From assembly GCF_028128615.1 (NCBI RefSeq), contig NZ_AMDP01000002.1, forward strand, positions 434,001 through 498,000: a DNA stretch of 64,000 nucleotides, in the 5' to 3' direction. How positions within the stretch are numbered: the stretch's first letter is position 1; each line of letters begins with the position of its first letter. The DNA is from Enterococcus sp. 5H. Its GTDB lineage: Bacteria > Bacillota > Bacilli > Lactobacillales > Enterococcaceae. This document shows, in pieces, positions 26,008-34,807 of this stretch. The notes under the pieces are model-generated. The model had not been told where the DNA came from, did not search any database, and saw nothing but the letters and a program-made list of their open reading frames with translations. A program made the translations under genes and the position numbers.

Positions 26008-27363
26008 ATGAAAACACCAAAAAGGTTCTTAGGCGGTTTATTGTTCTCAGTTTTATTACTATTTTCATTTGTTCCAGCATTTGCACAAGAGATAGATGAG
26101 ATAGTTGCACCAACTGGGATTCAAGCAATTATTGTGATTATTCCATTGATTGTGGTTTTAGTTTTACTTTTTAAAAAGGTTGATATGATTATTGCTGGTT
26201 TTGTTGGCGGTGTTCTTGCAATGATTATTGGGGGGATTGGTTTAGAACAAGCGAACACTCAATTGTTGGAGACCGTGCCCACAATGTTAGGAATTACGGT
26301 ACCTATTATTAATTCTGCAATTGCAATGGCTGTTTTCAAATCGGGAGGCTACTCAGCCGCTTTAACACTAGCTAAACGCGGAACCAAGGGGAAAGTTGAA
26401 TATGTATCGGCATTTATTGTAATTCTTTTAGCTGCTGCGACGTATATGTCTGGAATTGGGGGCGGAAGTGCGATGGTTATTGCGCCATTAGCATTTGTAG
26501 CAGTAGGGGTTGTCCCAGAATTAATTGCCGCTATGTCTTTAGCTGCAGCCGTATCCTTTACAACTTCACCAGCTTCTTTAGAATCCAGTATTGTTTCTAA
26601 ATTAGGTGACTTTAGTGTTGCTAAATACGTTTCAGATATGCGACCAATTTGGCTGATTTTTTGTGCTTTAGCAATTATCCTAGCATTCTGGGGAACAAAA
26701 CGACGAAACCTTGGGTTTAAAGAAAGCGAGGAAGATGAATATGCGACAATGAGTAATCGAAAACTATTTAAATTAACTTTACCAGCAATTTTTTTACTTT
26801 TTTCAGTAATTTTCGGTCCAGTCGTAAATGATCTTGTTGGTTTTCCTCTATTAACACCGTTAGTTTACATGGTTTTAACTCTATTTTTAATTTTCCTATG
26901 TTCAACATTTACCTTAAACCAATCTGTTGAAGCGATGGTAGATGGTTCAACTTATATCTTAACTCGTTTATTCCAAGTTGGAATTTTTCTAGCTTTTATT
27001 AATATTATTGCGGAAACCGGGACTTTTGCTGTTATCGCTGGAGTTGCAAGCGCTGCGCCAATTATGATTATGGTCCCAGTTGCAATTTTAACCGGCATTT
27101 TAATTGGTATCCCAGCTGGAGCTTATGTGGGCTCTGTTTTAACCTTAGTTTTACCAGTTGCAGTCTCATTGGGTTTTTCATCAGTAGAACTGGGATTAGT
27201 AGCTGTTGGCGTTGGATTAGGAAGTCAGATGAGCTTTGTAAACATCACGATGCAAGCTTTATCATCTGGTTTTCAAATTCCGATTTTAGAAGTAGTTAAA
27301 GGGAATGTGAAATGGATTAGTATTGCTTCAGTTATCTTAATTGCAATCGGATTCTTTATTTAA
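26008..27363 (+). CDS. Multi-pass membrane transporter, ion-transporter-like, substrate unknown
   Basis: This 451-residue membrane protein has about 11-12 hydrophobic helices. Its N-terminus (residues 1-26, ending PAFAQE) reads like a signal peptide. The glycine-rich GIGGGSAMVIAPLAF and SPASLESS stretches, together with a second-half helix set that echoes the first, suggest an ion-transporter superfamily secondary carrier. I cannot place it in a named family. The start is ATG 26008 after AAGGGG; an in-frame ATG at 25960 gives an implausible polar extension but may be translated as a coupled leader. The amidohydrolase gene starts 21 bases downstream, so the pair probably imports and processes one small substrate. 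Confidence 0.7.
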   Translation: MKTPKRFLGGLLFSVLLLFSFVPAFAQEIDEIVAPTGIQAIIVIIPLIVVLVLLFKKVDMIIAGFVGGVLAMIIGGIGLEQANTQLLETVPTMLGITVPIINSAIAMAVFKSGGYSAALTLAKRGTKGKVEYVSAFIVILLAAATYMSGIGGGSAMVIAPLAFVAVGVVPELIAAMSLAAAVSFTTSPASLESSIVSKLGDFSVAKYVSDMRPIWLIFCALAIILAFWGTKRRNLGFKESEEDEYATMSNRKLFKLTLPAIFLLFSVIFGPVVNDLVGFPLLTPLVYMVLTLFLIFLCSTFTLNQSVEAMVDGSTYILTRLFQVGIFLAFINIIAETGTFAVIAGVASAAPIMIMVPVAILTGILIGIPAGAYVGSVLTLVLPVAVSLGFSSVELGLVAVGVGLGSQMSFVNITMQALSSGFQIPILEVVKGNVKWISIASVILIAIGFFI

Positions 27364-27384
27364 ACTAGAAAGGGAGGAATTTTT

Positions 27385-28611
27385 ATGATGGATATTCTAA
27401 TTAAACAGGCACGGCTAAACGATGGGGAAGCTTTACAAGATATTGGTATTAAAGATGGAAAAATTATAGCTATCTCTGAGTATATTTCGGAAAACGCTAC
27501 TCAAGTCATTAATGCGGATGGTCGAGTATTGATTCCTGGCTTAGTTGAAAGCCATATACATTTAGACAAAGCATTGATAGCAGATAGAAAACCGAATATG
27601 TCTGGTACATTGCATGAAGCTATAGATGTAACTGCAGAATTGAAACCTACGTTTACCGAGGAAGATATTTACGAACGGGCAAAAAAAGCATTGGAAATGA
27701 TTATTGCTCATGGAGTGACTGCAGTACGAACACATTCAGAATTTGATCCAGCGCAAGGCTTCTCTGGTTTTAAAACGATTTTAAAGCTGAAAGAAGAATA
27801 CCGTGATTTGATTGATATGCAAGTAGTTGCTTTCCCACAAGAAGGAATTTTTAAAGCACCGGGCACTGAAAAAATGATGTATGAGGCCATGGATATGGGC
27901 GCTGATGTAGTTGGAGGAATTCCTTATAATGATGCACCAGCAAACGAACACATTGATTTAATTTTTGACATTGCCAAAAAATACGATAAAGATATTGATC
28001 TTCACCAAGATTTCAGTGATGAAGCAACAGATACATCAATTGAGTATCTTTGTAAGAAAACGATCCAAGAAAATTATCAGGGCAGAGTTTCAGTAGGACA
28101 TTTAACGGCACTTCATGCTATGGAACCAGAGAGACTTAACCAAGTTATTGATTTGATTGCGCAAGCTCAAATTAGTGTAATGGCTTTGCCGGCTACCGAT
28201 CTACATTTAGGTGCGAGAAATGATAAATATAATGTTAGAAGAGCGGTAACGCCAATTAGGAAGTTACGTGATGCTGGTGTTAATGTTTGCTTGGCTACAA
28301 ATAACATTCGAAATGCTTTTACGCCATATGGAAATGGTGATTTGATGCAGATAGCCATGTTGGCAATTCCTGTTGCTCATTTAGGAGGTGCTAGTGATCT
28401 TCCAACAGTTTTGCCAATGATTACTGAGAATCCTGCTAAAGCATTGAAACTACAGAACTATGGGATTCAGGTTGGTAACAAAGCGGATGTAGTACTGCTA
28501 GATACAAAAGTAAAAGCTGATGCTATCATCGATTTACCTGAAAGAAACTATGTTATTAAAGATGGTAGAATTACTGTGGAAGTGAAAAAAGAAGTTAAAA
28601 TTTTTAGATAG
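27385..28611 (+). CDS. Cytosine-deaminase-like amidohydrolase with altered active site
   Basis: This amidohydrolase-superfamily TIM-barrel protein has 408 residues and is nearest to the cytosine deaminase (CodA) branch. Metal-binding histidines are kept: H57 and H59 (ESHIHLDK), H207 (DLHQDF) and H239 (VGHLTA). Two catalytic acids are not. By hand alignment with E. coli CodA, the E217 position is F210 (HQDF instead of HCDE) and D313 is N306 (ATNNIRNAF instead of GHDDVFDPW). It is therefore unlikely to be an ordinary deaminase. GGGAGG lies 7 bases before the ATG. It is co-oriented with and 21 bases after a transporter gene, and a terminator hairpin follows. The substrate is unknown. Confidence 0.75.
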   Translation: MMDILIKQARLNDGEALQDIGIKDGKIIAISEYISENATQVINADGRVLIPGLVESHIHLDKALIADRKPNMSGTLHEAIDVTAELKPTFTEEDIYERAKKALEMIIAHGVTAVRTHSEFDPAQGFSGFKTILKLKEEYRDLIDMQVVAFPQEGIFKAPGTEKMMYEAMDMGADVVGGIPYNDAPANEHIDLIFDIAKKYDKDIDLHQDFSDEATDTSIEYLCKKTIQENYQGRVSVGHLTALHAMEPERLNQVIDLIAQAQISVMALPATDLHLGARNDKYNVRRAVTPIRKLRDAGVNVCLATNNIRNAFTPYGNGDLMQIAMLAIPVAHLGGASDLPTVLPMITENPAKALKLQNYGIQVGNKADVVLLDTKVKADAIIDLPERNYVIKDGRITVEVKKEVKIFR

Positions 28612-28617
28612 GTGTTT

Positions 28618-28672
28618 AAAAGATGTTTAGTTGAGCATAATTATATTATGTCAACGTAACATCTTTTATTTT
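28618..28672 (+). terminator. Terminator hairpin after the amidohydrolase gene
   Basis: AAAAGATGTT at 28618-28627 pairs with AACATCTTTT at 28658-28667. Inner GTTGA/TCAAC and CATAAT/ATTATG stems are stacked inside, and T-rich sequence follows. Confidence 0.7.
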
Positions 28673-28735
28673 GGATAATTTACTATTATCTCGCTGTTCT
28701 CATAGCTTGAAAGTTACAATAATTATATTATGTCA
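28637..28735. repeat. Duplicated 17-base motif upstream of npr
   Basis: ATAATTATATTATGTCA occurs at 28637-28653 and again at 28719-28735. The core CATAAT-TAT-ATTATG of the first copy is a perfect inverted repeat. A palindrome TTATTA-TG-TAATAA lies at 28829-28842, just before the npr ribosome site. These A/T palindromes resemble Fur-family operators, but the spacing differs from the standard PerR box. Confidence 0.5.
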
Positions 28736-28863
28736 TCTTAATAAAACAGCTTAATTCTCAATTAATATATCTAATTGAGAATATTTTCAGCTAAATACTT
28801 GAAATGTTCAGTAATTATATGATACTCTTTATTATGTAATAAATAATATTGGAGGTTTATGAA

Positions 28864-30207
28864 ATGAAAGTTATCGTTTTAGGTTCATCACATGGCGGAT
28901 ATGAGGCAGTTGAAGAATTATTAATTTCTCACCCTAATGCTGAAATTCAATGGTATGAAAAAGGAGATTTTATTTCTTTCTTGTCTTGTGGGATGCAATT
29001 ATATTTAGAAGGTAAAGTTAAAGATGTTAATTCAGTTCGTTATATGACTGGTGAAAAAATGGAAAAACGAGGCGTTAATGTTTTTTCAAATACTGAGATC
29101 ACTGCAATCAAACCAGAGCAACACCAAGTAGTTGTAAAAGATCTATTAACAGATACAGAACGTGTGGAAGAGTATGATAAACTAATTATCAGCCCAGGAG
29201 CAGTTCCAATTGAATTAAATTTACCAGGAAAAGACTTAGAAAATATTTATTTAATGCGCGGCAGAAAATGGGCCATTAAATTAAAACAAAAAACAATTGA
29301 TCCTGATATTGATAATGTTGTAGTTATTGGTAGTGGCTACATTGGTATCGAAGCAGCAGAATCTTTTGCAAAAGCTGGTAAAAATGTTACTGTAATCGAT
29401 ATTTTAGATCGTCCTTTAGGTGTTTATTTAGATAAAGAATTTACAGACGTTTTAACTGAAGAAATGGAAGCTAATAATGTAAAAGTTGTAACGAATGAAA
29501 CTGTTCAAAGCTACAAAGGTGATAGACATGTGCAAAAAGTTGTAACGGATAAAGGCGAATATGATGCTGACTTAGTTGTTGTAGCAGTAGGGGTTCGTCC
29601 AAATACAGCTTGGTTAAAAGATACGTTAGAATTACATCCTAATGGCTTAATTAAGACTGATGAGTATATGCGGACGAGTGCAGCTGATATATTTGCAGTG
29701 GGTGATGCAACATTGATTAAATATAATCCAGGTGAAACAGATGTTAATATTGCGTTAGCTACTAATGCAAGAAAACAAGGACGTTTTGCTGTTAAAAATT
29801 TAGAAGCTCCTGTGAAACCATTCCCAGGTGTTCAAGGCTCTTCAGGCTTAGCTGTTTTTGATTACAAATTTGCTTCAACTGGTATTAACGAAGAAATGGC
29901 TAAAAAGTTAAACAAACAAACTAAATCAACTTTAGTTGTTGAAGACTACCTAATGGACTTTAACCCAGATAAAGAAAAAGCTTGGTTTAAACTTGTGTAT
30001 GATCCTGAAACAACACAAATTTTAGGTGCTCAATTACTATCAAAAGCTGACCTAACTGCTAATATTAATGCAATTTCATTAGCTATTAAAGCTAAAATGA
30101 CGATAGAAGATTTAGCCTATGCAGATTTCTTCTTCCAACCATCATTTGATAAACCATGGAATATTATTAATACAGCCGCTTTAGAAGCTCTAAAAAATGA
30201 ACAGTAA
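28864..30207 (+). CDS. npr: NADH peroxidase
   Basis: This FAD enzyme reduces H2O2 to water with NADH, using a stabilised cysteine sulfenic acid. C42 ([10 protein letters not shown]) is the redox cysteine and H10 (LGSSHGG) the active-site histidine. The NADH-binding [14 protein letters not shown] motif and the [13 protein letters not shown]-terminal motif are present. The 447-residue protein looks nearly identical to E. faecalis Npr over long stretches as I remember it. The start is ATG 28864 after GGAGGT. It is a paralogue of nox at 16181. The upstream region carries repeated palindromic motifs, consistent with peroxide- or metal-responsive control. Confidence 0.95.
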   Translation: MKVIVLGSSHGGYEAVEELLISHPNAEIQWYEKGDFISFLSCGMQLYLEGKVKDVNSVRYMTGEKMEKRGVNVFSNTEITAIKPEQHQVVVKDLLTDTERVEEYDKLIISPGAVPIELNLPGKDLENIYLMRGRKWAIKLKQKTIDPDIDNVVVIGSGYIGIEAAESFAKAGKNVTVIDILDRPLGVYLDKEFTDVLTEEMEANNVKVVTNETVQSYKGDRHVQKVVTDKGEYDADLVVVAVGVRPNTAWLKDTLELHPNGLIKTDEYMRTSAADIFAVGDATLIKYNPGETDVNIALATNARKQGRFAVKNLEAPVKPFPGVQGSSGLAVFDYKFASTGINEEMAKKLNKQTKSTLVVEDYLMDFNPDKEKAWFKLVYDPETTQILGAQLLSKADLTANINAISLAIKAKMTIEDLAYADFFFQPSFDKPWNIINTAALEALKNEQ

Positions 30208-30229
30208 TCTATAATATAAGTTTTTTAAT

Positions 30230-30278
30230 CACGACTCAATAATACGCAAAACTTGCGGAAATTGAGTCGTGTTTTTTT
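30230..30278 (+). terminator. Terminator after npr
   Basis: CACGACTCAAT pairs perfectly with ATTGAGTCGTG, with an inner CGCAA/TTGCG stem, followed by seven Ts. Confidence 0.9.
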
Positions 30279-30366
30279 AGCGTAAAAAACTTTTACTATA
30301 ACAGCTATTTTTAAATGATAATCAATGGTATGATAAAAATAATAAATAGAAATAGGTGATAAATTA

Positions 30367-30840
30367 ATGACTGTTAAATTAAGAACAATGTTAGAAAGTG
30401 AATATGAGAGTTATTTGTCAGTTGCAGTAAAAGACTATGCTAAAGATAAAATAGCTGCTGGAACATGGGGGAAAAATGATGCCTTACGCCTTGCCGAGGA
30501 AAGTTTCCAAAGACTTTTGCCAGAGGGAATAAATACCCCTAAAGAATTTTTATATGCAATAGTCGATGAGGAAATCGATGAGAACATTGGATTTCTATGG
30601 GTTCACTTAGATAAATCAAAAGAACTTTCTAAGTTTTTTATCTATGATTTTATCATATTTGAATCATTTAGAAATTCAGGTTATGGAACAAGAACTTTAG
30701 CTTGTTTAGACGAAATAGCAAATGAGATGAACGTTTCGCAAATTGATTTACATGTCTTCGCTCATAACAAAGGTGCGATTCATTTGTACGAAAAAGTTGG
30801 TTTTATTCCAACTGATATTAGTATGTCAAAACAAATTTGA
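30367..30840 (+). CDS. GNAT family N-acetyltransferase
   Basis: This 157-residue protein has a GNAT fold and uses acetyl-CoA to acetylate an unknown amine. The acetyl-CoA-binding region is visible as FRNSGYGTRTLACLDEIA (about 100-117), followed by the LHVFAHNKGAIHLYEKVGF motif B typical of the family. The ribosome site (AGGTG) is modest. It stands alone between two terminators. Neighbours give no clue to the substrate; it could act on a protein N-terminus, a small amine or an antibiotic. Confidence 0.85.
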   Translation: MTVKLRTMLESEYESYLSVAVKDYAKDKIAAGTWGKNDALRLAEESFQRLLPEGINTPKEFLYAIVDEEIDENIGFLWVHLDKSKELSKFFIYDFIIFESFRNSGYGTRTLACLDEIANEMNVSQIDLHVFAHNKGAIHLYEKVGFIPTDISMSKQI

Positions 30841-30849
30841 ACTACCTCG

Positions 30850-30904
30850 AAAAAGACTTTTCAGAGACGTGAGAGAAATCCTGCGTCTTCCGAAAAGTCT
30901 TTTT
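30850..30904 (+). terminator. Terminator after the GNAT gene
   Basis: AAAAAGACTTTTC pairs perfectly with GAAAAGTCTTTTT, with an inner AGACG/CGTCT stem. Confidence 0.85.
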
Positions 30905-31160
30905 GTGTTTTTAAATAAATCACTATAAGATCTAGTAGATTTTGTCCCTAAACATAAATGGGTGCACGAAATCAAGAATCAACTATACTTATTTTATTTT
31001 TAGGGATACCCCTATTTTAAATTTTAAGGATAGATACTTTTTCAATTAAGCAGTCGCTAAACAATAAAAATATACTAAAAACTGCCTGTTTTCACTCGAT
31101 AAAAAATAAACAAACCAGTATGATTAGTAAATCGATCAAAAATGAAGGGAAGAAATCGAT
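30905..31160 (+). other. Gene-free leader of the P-type ATPase gene
   Basis: I see no gene and no yybP-ykoY-type manganese riboswitch. TCCCTAAA (30945-30952) and TTTAGGGA (31009-31016) form an 8-base inverted pair with a loop of about 56 bases. I could not assign a convincing promoter. Confidence 0.35.
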
Positions 31161-33674
31161 TTGAAAAACATTAACTGGAATGGCCTTAATGATGAACAGG
31201 TTAATCAAACATTAGAACAGGTTGGTTTAAATCAGCTAGAACAAAAAAAGAAGGAACCTTTTTACATAAAAATACTCCACATTATCATGGAGCCGATGTT
31301 TTTGCTTCTGATAGTTGCTGCATTAATTTATTTTTTCTTGGGAGAACCAGGAGATGGATTGATGATGATTACTTTTGTTCTTGTTATTATAGCCATTGAA
31401 GTAATCCAAGAATGGAAAACGGATCAAACCTTGAATGCGTTAAAAGATCTTTCAGCACCTAAAATAAGAGTGATCCGAAATGGTAAATCAGAAGAAATCT
31501 TGAGCCAATATTTAGTTCCCAACGATCTAATGTTGATTGAAGAAGGCGTGAAAGTTCCTGCTGATGGTTTTGTGATTCGAGCAAATGATCTAAGGATAAA
31601 TGAATCTTCACTAACAGGGGAAGCAGAAGCTGTTTGGAAAACGATTGCGGATTCAAAGACAACAACAACTGAGGACTATTGGCGTGAAGATTATGTTTAT
31701 ACAGGAACCTTGGTAACTACAGGAAGTGCAACAATTCTTGTCGATAAAACTGGATCAAAAACAGAATATGGAAAAATCGGCAATCATTTAGCAACCGTCA
31801 AAGAAAAACCGACATTATTAGACCGACAAATTGGAAAACTAGTTAAGATTTGCGCAATTATTGCTTTTATTTTTCTATCACTGGTTACACTAGTTACTTT
31901 CTTTAGTTCTGCTGATGCACCTTTAAAAAGTCGTATTATTGAAAGCATTTTATCAGGGATTACGATTGCAATGGCGATGATACCCGAAGAATTTCCTGTT
32001 GTTTTAACTGTTTTTCTTTCAATGGGTGCCTGGAGACTAGCTAAAAAAAATTCTTTGATTCGAAAATTACCGGCAGTCGAAACAATGGGAGCAGTATCTG
32101 TTTTAGCTGTTGATAAAACTGGAACAATAACTGAAAATAAAATGTCAGTTACCGAAGTTTGGCCAATCGATGTCGATTTAGAAGAACGCTTAATTGAAGT
32201 TATGGGGCTAGCAAGTGAAATAGATCCATATGACCCAATGGAAATTGCTATGCTGGAGTATGACCGGGCACATGGGTGGGATAAAGAAAAATTATTCAAT
32301 GGCGAATTAATAACGGAGTATCCTTTTACAGATGAACTCAAAATGATGGGACACGTTTGGAAAAGAAACGAGAAAATTGAAGTAGCAGTCAAAGGATCTC
32401 CTGAAAGGATTCTTACAATCTCAAACTTAGCACTAGAGAAGAAACAAGAAATTCTGTCCATTGTCGATGAATTCGCTAAAAAGGGCTTACGGATGATTGC
32501 TGTAGGAGAACAAATTATTCAGACAGTAGAAGACATCCCCAAAAATATTGAAAGCTGCCAATTGACATTCTTGGGCTTGATTGGACTTTCTGATCCACCT
32601 AGAAAAGGAATAGCAGCTGACATTGAACATTGCCGAGAAGCAGGTATAAAAGTTGTTATGATAACCGGAGACAATGGTATTACCGCTGGAGCTATAGCAA
32701 AAAAAGTCGGTATATCGAATGCCGATCATTATTTAACAGGAATAGAAATCGACAGTATGACTGATGAAGATTTAATGAATATTGTTTCAACCGTTAATGT
32801 GTTTTCAAGAGTTACTCCTGAGCATAAAATGCGTATTGTTCGTGCCTTTAAGGAAAGTGGGGAGGTAGTAGCAATGACTGGAGATGGAGTGAATGATGCA
32901 CCAGCTTTAAAATATGCTGATATAGGTATTGCCATGGGACAACGGGGATCAGAAGTTTCTAGAGAAGCAGCTGATTTAATTTTACTAGATGATAATTTTT
33001 CAACCATCGTAAATACAATTAAAGATGGCCGCCGAATCTATGATAATATAAAAAAAGCGATTAGCTATATCTTTATTATCCATATCCCCATTGCCTTAAC
33101 CGCTTTAGTCGGACCTTTGTTAGGAATTCCGCAAATGTCGTTATTTCTTTTACCAGTCCATGTTGTTTTGCTTGAATTAGTGATTGATCCGACTTGTTCA
33201 GTTGTATTAGAAAGACAACCTAGCGAGCCGGGAATTATGGAGCGACCGCCAAGAAACGCCAAAGAAAGTATTTTAACTAAAAAGCTGTTGTTTAAAAGTC
33301 TAGCTCAAGGGTCAGTGATTTTTATCATTTCATTTGCAACTTATTATTTGACGCTTCAACAAGATTTAGCCAATGATGAAAAGGCGAGAACGATGGGATT
33401 AGCCGTTTTGGTTGTTGCAAACTTATTTCTAGTTCAAGTGAATAGTTCTGATCGCTTATTAGGTATCCAAACCTTCGCTAAGCTAATTTTTGATAAAGTA
33501 ATTTGGATTATTTTAGGTGGTACGATTTTAGTGTTACTTGCTTTAATTTATTCACCACTAAATGGATTTTTAGATTTAGCTCCGTTGACAGTTACACAGC
33601 TTTTAATATGCGCTGGATTAGGTATGATTTCTGTTTGTTGGTATGATTTGGTTAAGTTAATAAAAAGGAAATAA
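31161..33674 (+). CDS. Cation-transporting P-type ATPase (P2-like) with PEEFP motif
   Basis: This 837-residue ATP-driven cation pump has the full P2 layout: an N-terminal cation-ATPase domain, two helices, an actuator domain with SLTGEAEAV (TGE loop), phosphorylation site D318 (DKTGT), the KGSPER nucleotide region, the hinge MTGDGVNDAPAL and six C-terminal helices. It differs from SERCA-type Ca2+ pumps in the ion-binding helices. Helix 4 has PEEFP (275-279) instead of PEGLP. Helix 6 has E672-L-V-I-D676 followed by PTCS instead of the N..TD pattern. The ion is therefore uncertain (Ca2+, Mn2+, Mg2+ or H+). The start is TTG 31161, after GAAGGGAAG. Confidence 0.88.
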   Translation: MKNINWNGLNDEQVNQTLEQVGLNQLEQKKKEPFYIKILHIIMEPMFLLLIVAALIYFFLGEPGDGLMMITFVLVIIAIEVIQEWKTDQTLNALKDLSAPKIRVIRNGKSEEILSQYLVPNDLMLIEEGVKVPADGFVIRANDLRINESSLTGEAEAVWKTIADSKTTTTEDYWREDYVYTGTLVTTGSATILVDKTGSKTEYGKIGNHLATVKEKPTLLDRQIGKLVKICAIIAFIFLSLVTLVTFFSSADAPLKSRIIESILSGITIAMAMIPEEFPVVLTVFLSMGAWRLAKKNSLIRKLPAVETMGAVSVLAVDKTGTITENKMSVTEVWPIDVDLEERLIEVMGLASEIDPYDPMEIAMLEYDRAHGWDKEKLFNGELITEYPFTDELKMMGHVWKRNEKIEVAVKGSPERILTISNLALEKKQEILSIVDEFAKKGLRMIAVGEQIIQTVEDIPKNIESCQLTFLGLIGLSDPPRKGIAADIEHCREAGIKVVMITGDNGITAGAIAKKVGISNADHYLTGIEIDSMTDEDLMNIVSTVNVFSRVTPEHKMRIVRAFKESGEVVAMTGDGVNDAPALKYADIGIAMGQRGSEVSREAADLILLDDNFSTIVNTIKDGRRIYDNIKKAISYIFIIHIPIALTALVGPLLGIPQMSLFLLPVHVVLLELVIDPTCSVVLERQPSEPGIMERPPRNAKESILTKKLLFKSLAQGSVIFIISFATYYLTLQQDLANDEKARTMGLAVLVVANLFLVQVNSSDRLLGIQTFAKLIFDKVIWIILGGTILVLLALIYSPLNGFLDLAPLTVTQLLICAGLGMISVCWYDLVKLIKRK

Positions 33675-33680
33675 GCTATA

Positions 33681-33714
33681 AAAACGCCTCAGTCATCAGG
33701 CTGAAGCGTTTTTG
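33681..33714. terminator. Bidirectional terminator between the ATPase and ABC permease genes
   Basis: AAAAACGC and CAG pair with CTGAAGCGTTTTT around a short loop, with A/T-runs on both sides. Confidence 0.75.
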
Positions 33715-33715
33715 T

Positions 33716-34807
33716 TTAGACTTTTCTATATTTTTTAAGTCCGACTATATTTAGAAATGTAAATACTATTCCAAAAAGAGCGAGAATCGCCAAATCAGGC
33801 CAGATATAACTAAAACCTTGTCCTTTGATCATGACCGCCGAAAGAGTATTTGCTGCGTAACTTAATGGGAAAATATAACTAACTGTTTTAACCCAGTCGG
33901 CCATCGTATCCAGCGGAATAAGACCAGAGAAAAAGATTTGCGGAATAATAATCAATGGGATAAATTGAACCATTTGAAATTCAGAATGCGCAAATGTAGA
34001 CACAAAAAGACCCATTGATAAAGCAACCAAAGCTAAAAGGAGATTTGTAATTAGTACCCAACCGAGACTACCGGCTATCTCCAAATTTAACAGAAAAATT
34101 GAGTAGAAAATGATTATTAAGGTCTGAAGTATAGCAAATAAACCATATCCAGCTAAATAGCCAAAGATAATTTCACTTCTTTTAACAGGTGTTGCCAACA
34201 AACGCTCTAATGTATCTGCAGTTCTTTCTTTCAACAGTGCGATTCCTGATACTAAAAAAACAAAAAAGAAAACAAAAAAACCAATAAGAATCGGTAGGAT
34301 CTTATCAAAAAATGTACTATCTTTGTTTCCATAAACGTATGATTCTTTAATTGAAAAGGCTTCAATTGGTAAAGTTTGTCCTGTTTGTACAGCAAATTTT
34401 TGTACTTCAGCAGTTAATTCTTTTAATTGATTTTCCATTAATGTACTATTAAATATCGCTTTGGTTTGTGTGGAAATGCTGGGATCTTCGTTTTCATAAA
34501 TAATTTTAAATGTTGAACCTTCTAATGTAATAAATGCATCTAAATCATCATCACTCATGGTTTGTTTTATATTTTCTTGACCATTATATTTTTTTACTTT
34601 GACTTTATCAGAAGAGAGTGAATCTATAATTTCAGAAGGAACAGTTGAATTATAACCGATTTTTATATGTGCCTCTGAATTAGAATTAAAAACAACGTTC
34701 ATCAAAGCAAGAATTATGATGGGCGCTATTAACATCAAAGCCAGCGTTCTTTTATCACGAAGCAACTCTTTAACTACTCTGTTTACAATTGCTTTAAATC
34801 GTGTCAT
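33716..34807 (-). CDS. ABC-2 type transporter permease
   Basis: This 363-residue exporter permease has one N-terminal helix (about 20-45), an extracytoplasmic domain of about 140 residues, and five further helices from about residue 170, the layout of ABC2_membrane_3 proteins. A conserved stretch around KERTADTLERLLATPVKRSEI precedes the last helices. Its start overlaps the stop of the upstream ATPase gene by 4 bases (ATGA), indicating translational coupling. Together they form an ATP-driven exporter. The substrate is unknown; drug or lipid-linked export is common for this type. Confidence 0.85.
   Translation of the reverse strand: MTRFKAIVNRVVKELLRDKRTLALMLIAPIIILALMNVVFNSNSEAHIKIGYNSTVPSEIIDSLSSDKVKVKKYNGQENIKQTMSDDDLDAFITLEGSTFKIIYENEDPSISTQTKAIFNSTLMENQLKELTAEVQKFAVQTGQTLPIEAFSIKESYVYGNKDSTFFDKILPILIGFFVFFFVFLVSGIALLKERTADTLERLLATPVKRSEIIFGYLAGYGLFAILQTLIIIFYSIFLLNLEIAGSLGWVLITNLLLALVALSMGLFVSTFAHSEFQMVQFIPLIIIPQIFFSGLIPLDTMADWVKTVSYIFPLSYAANTLSAVMIKGQGFSYIWPDLAILALFGIVFTFLNIVGLKKYRKV

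Noticed and set aside
30905-31160. Possible manganese (yybP-ykoY) riboswitch before the P-type ATPase gene
   Set aside because: Neither of the conserved GC-rich riboswitch segments is present.
31784-32461. 225-codon minus-strand ORF inside the P-type ATPase gene
   Set aside because: It lies entirely antisense to a well-supported gene, has low-complexity Ser/Ile-rich content and no initiation signal.
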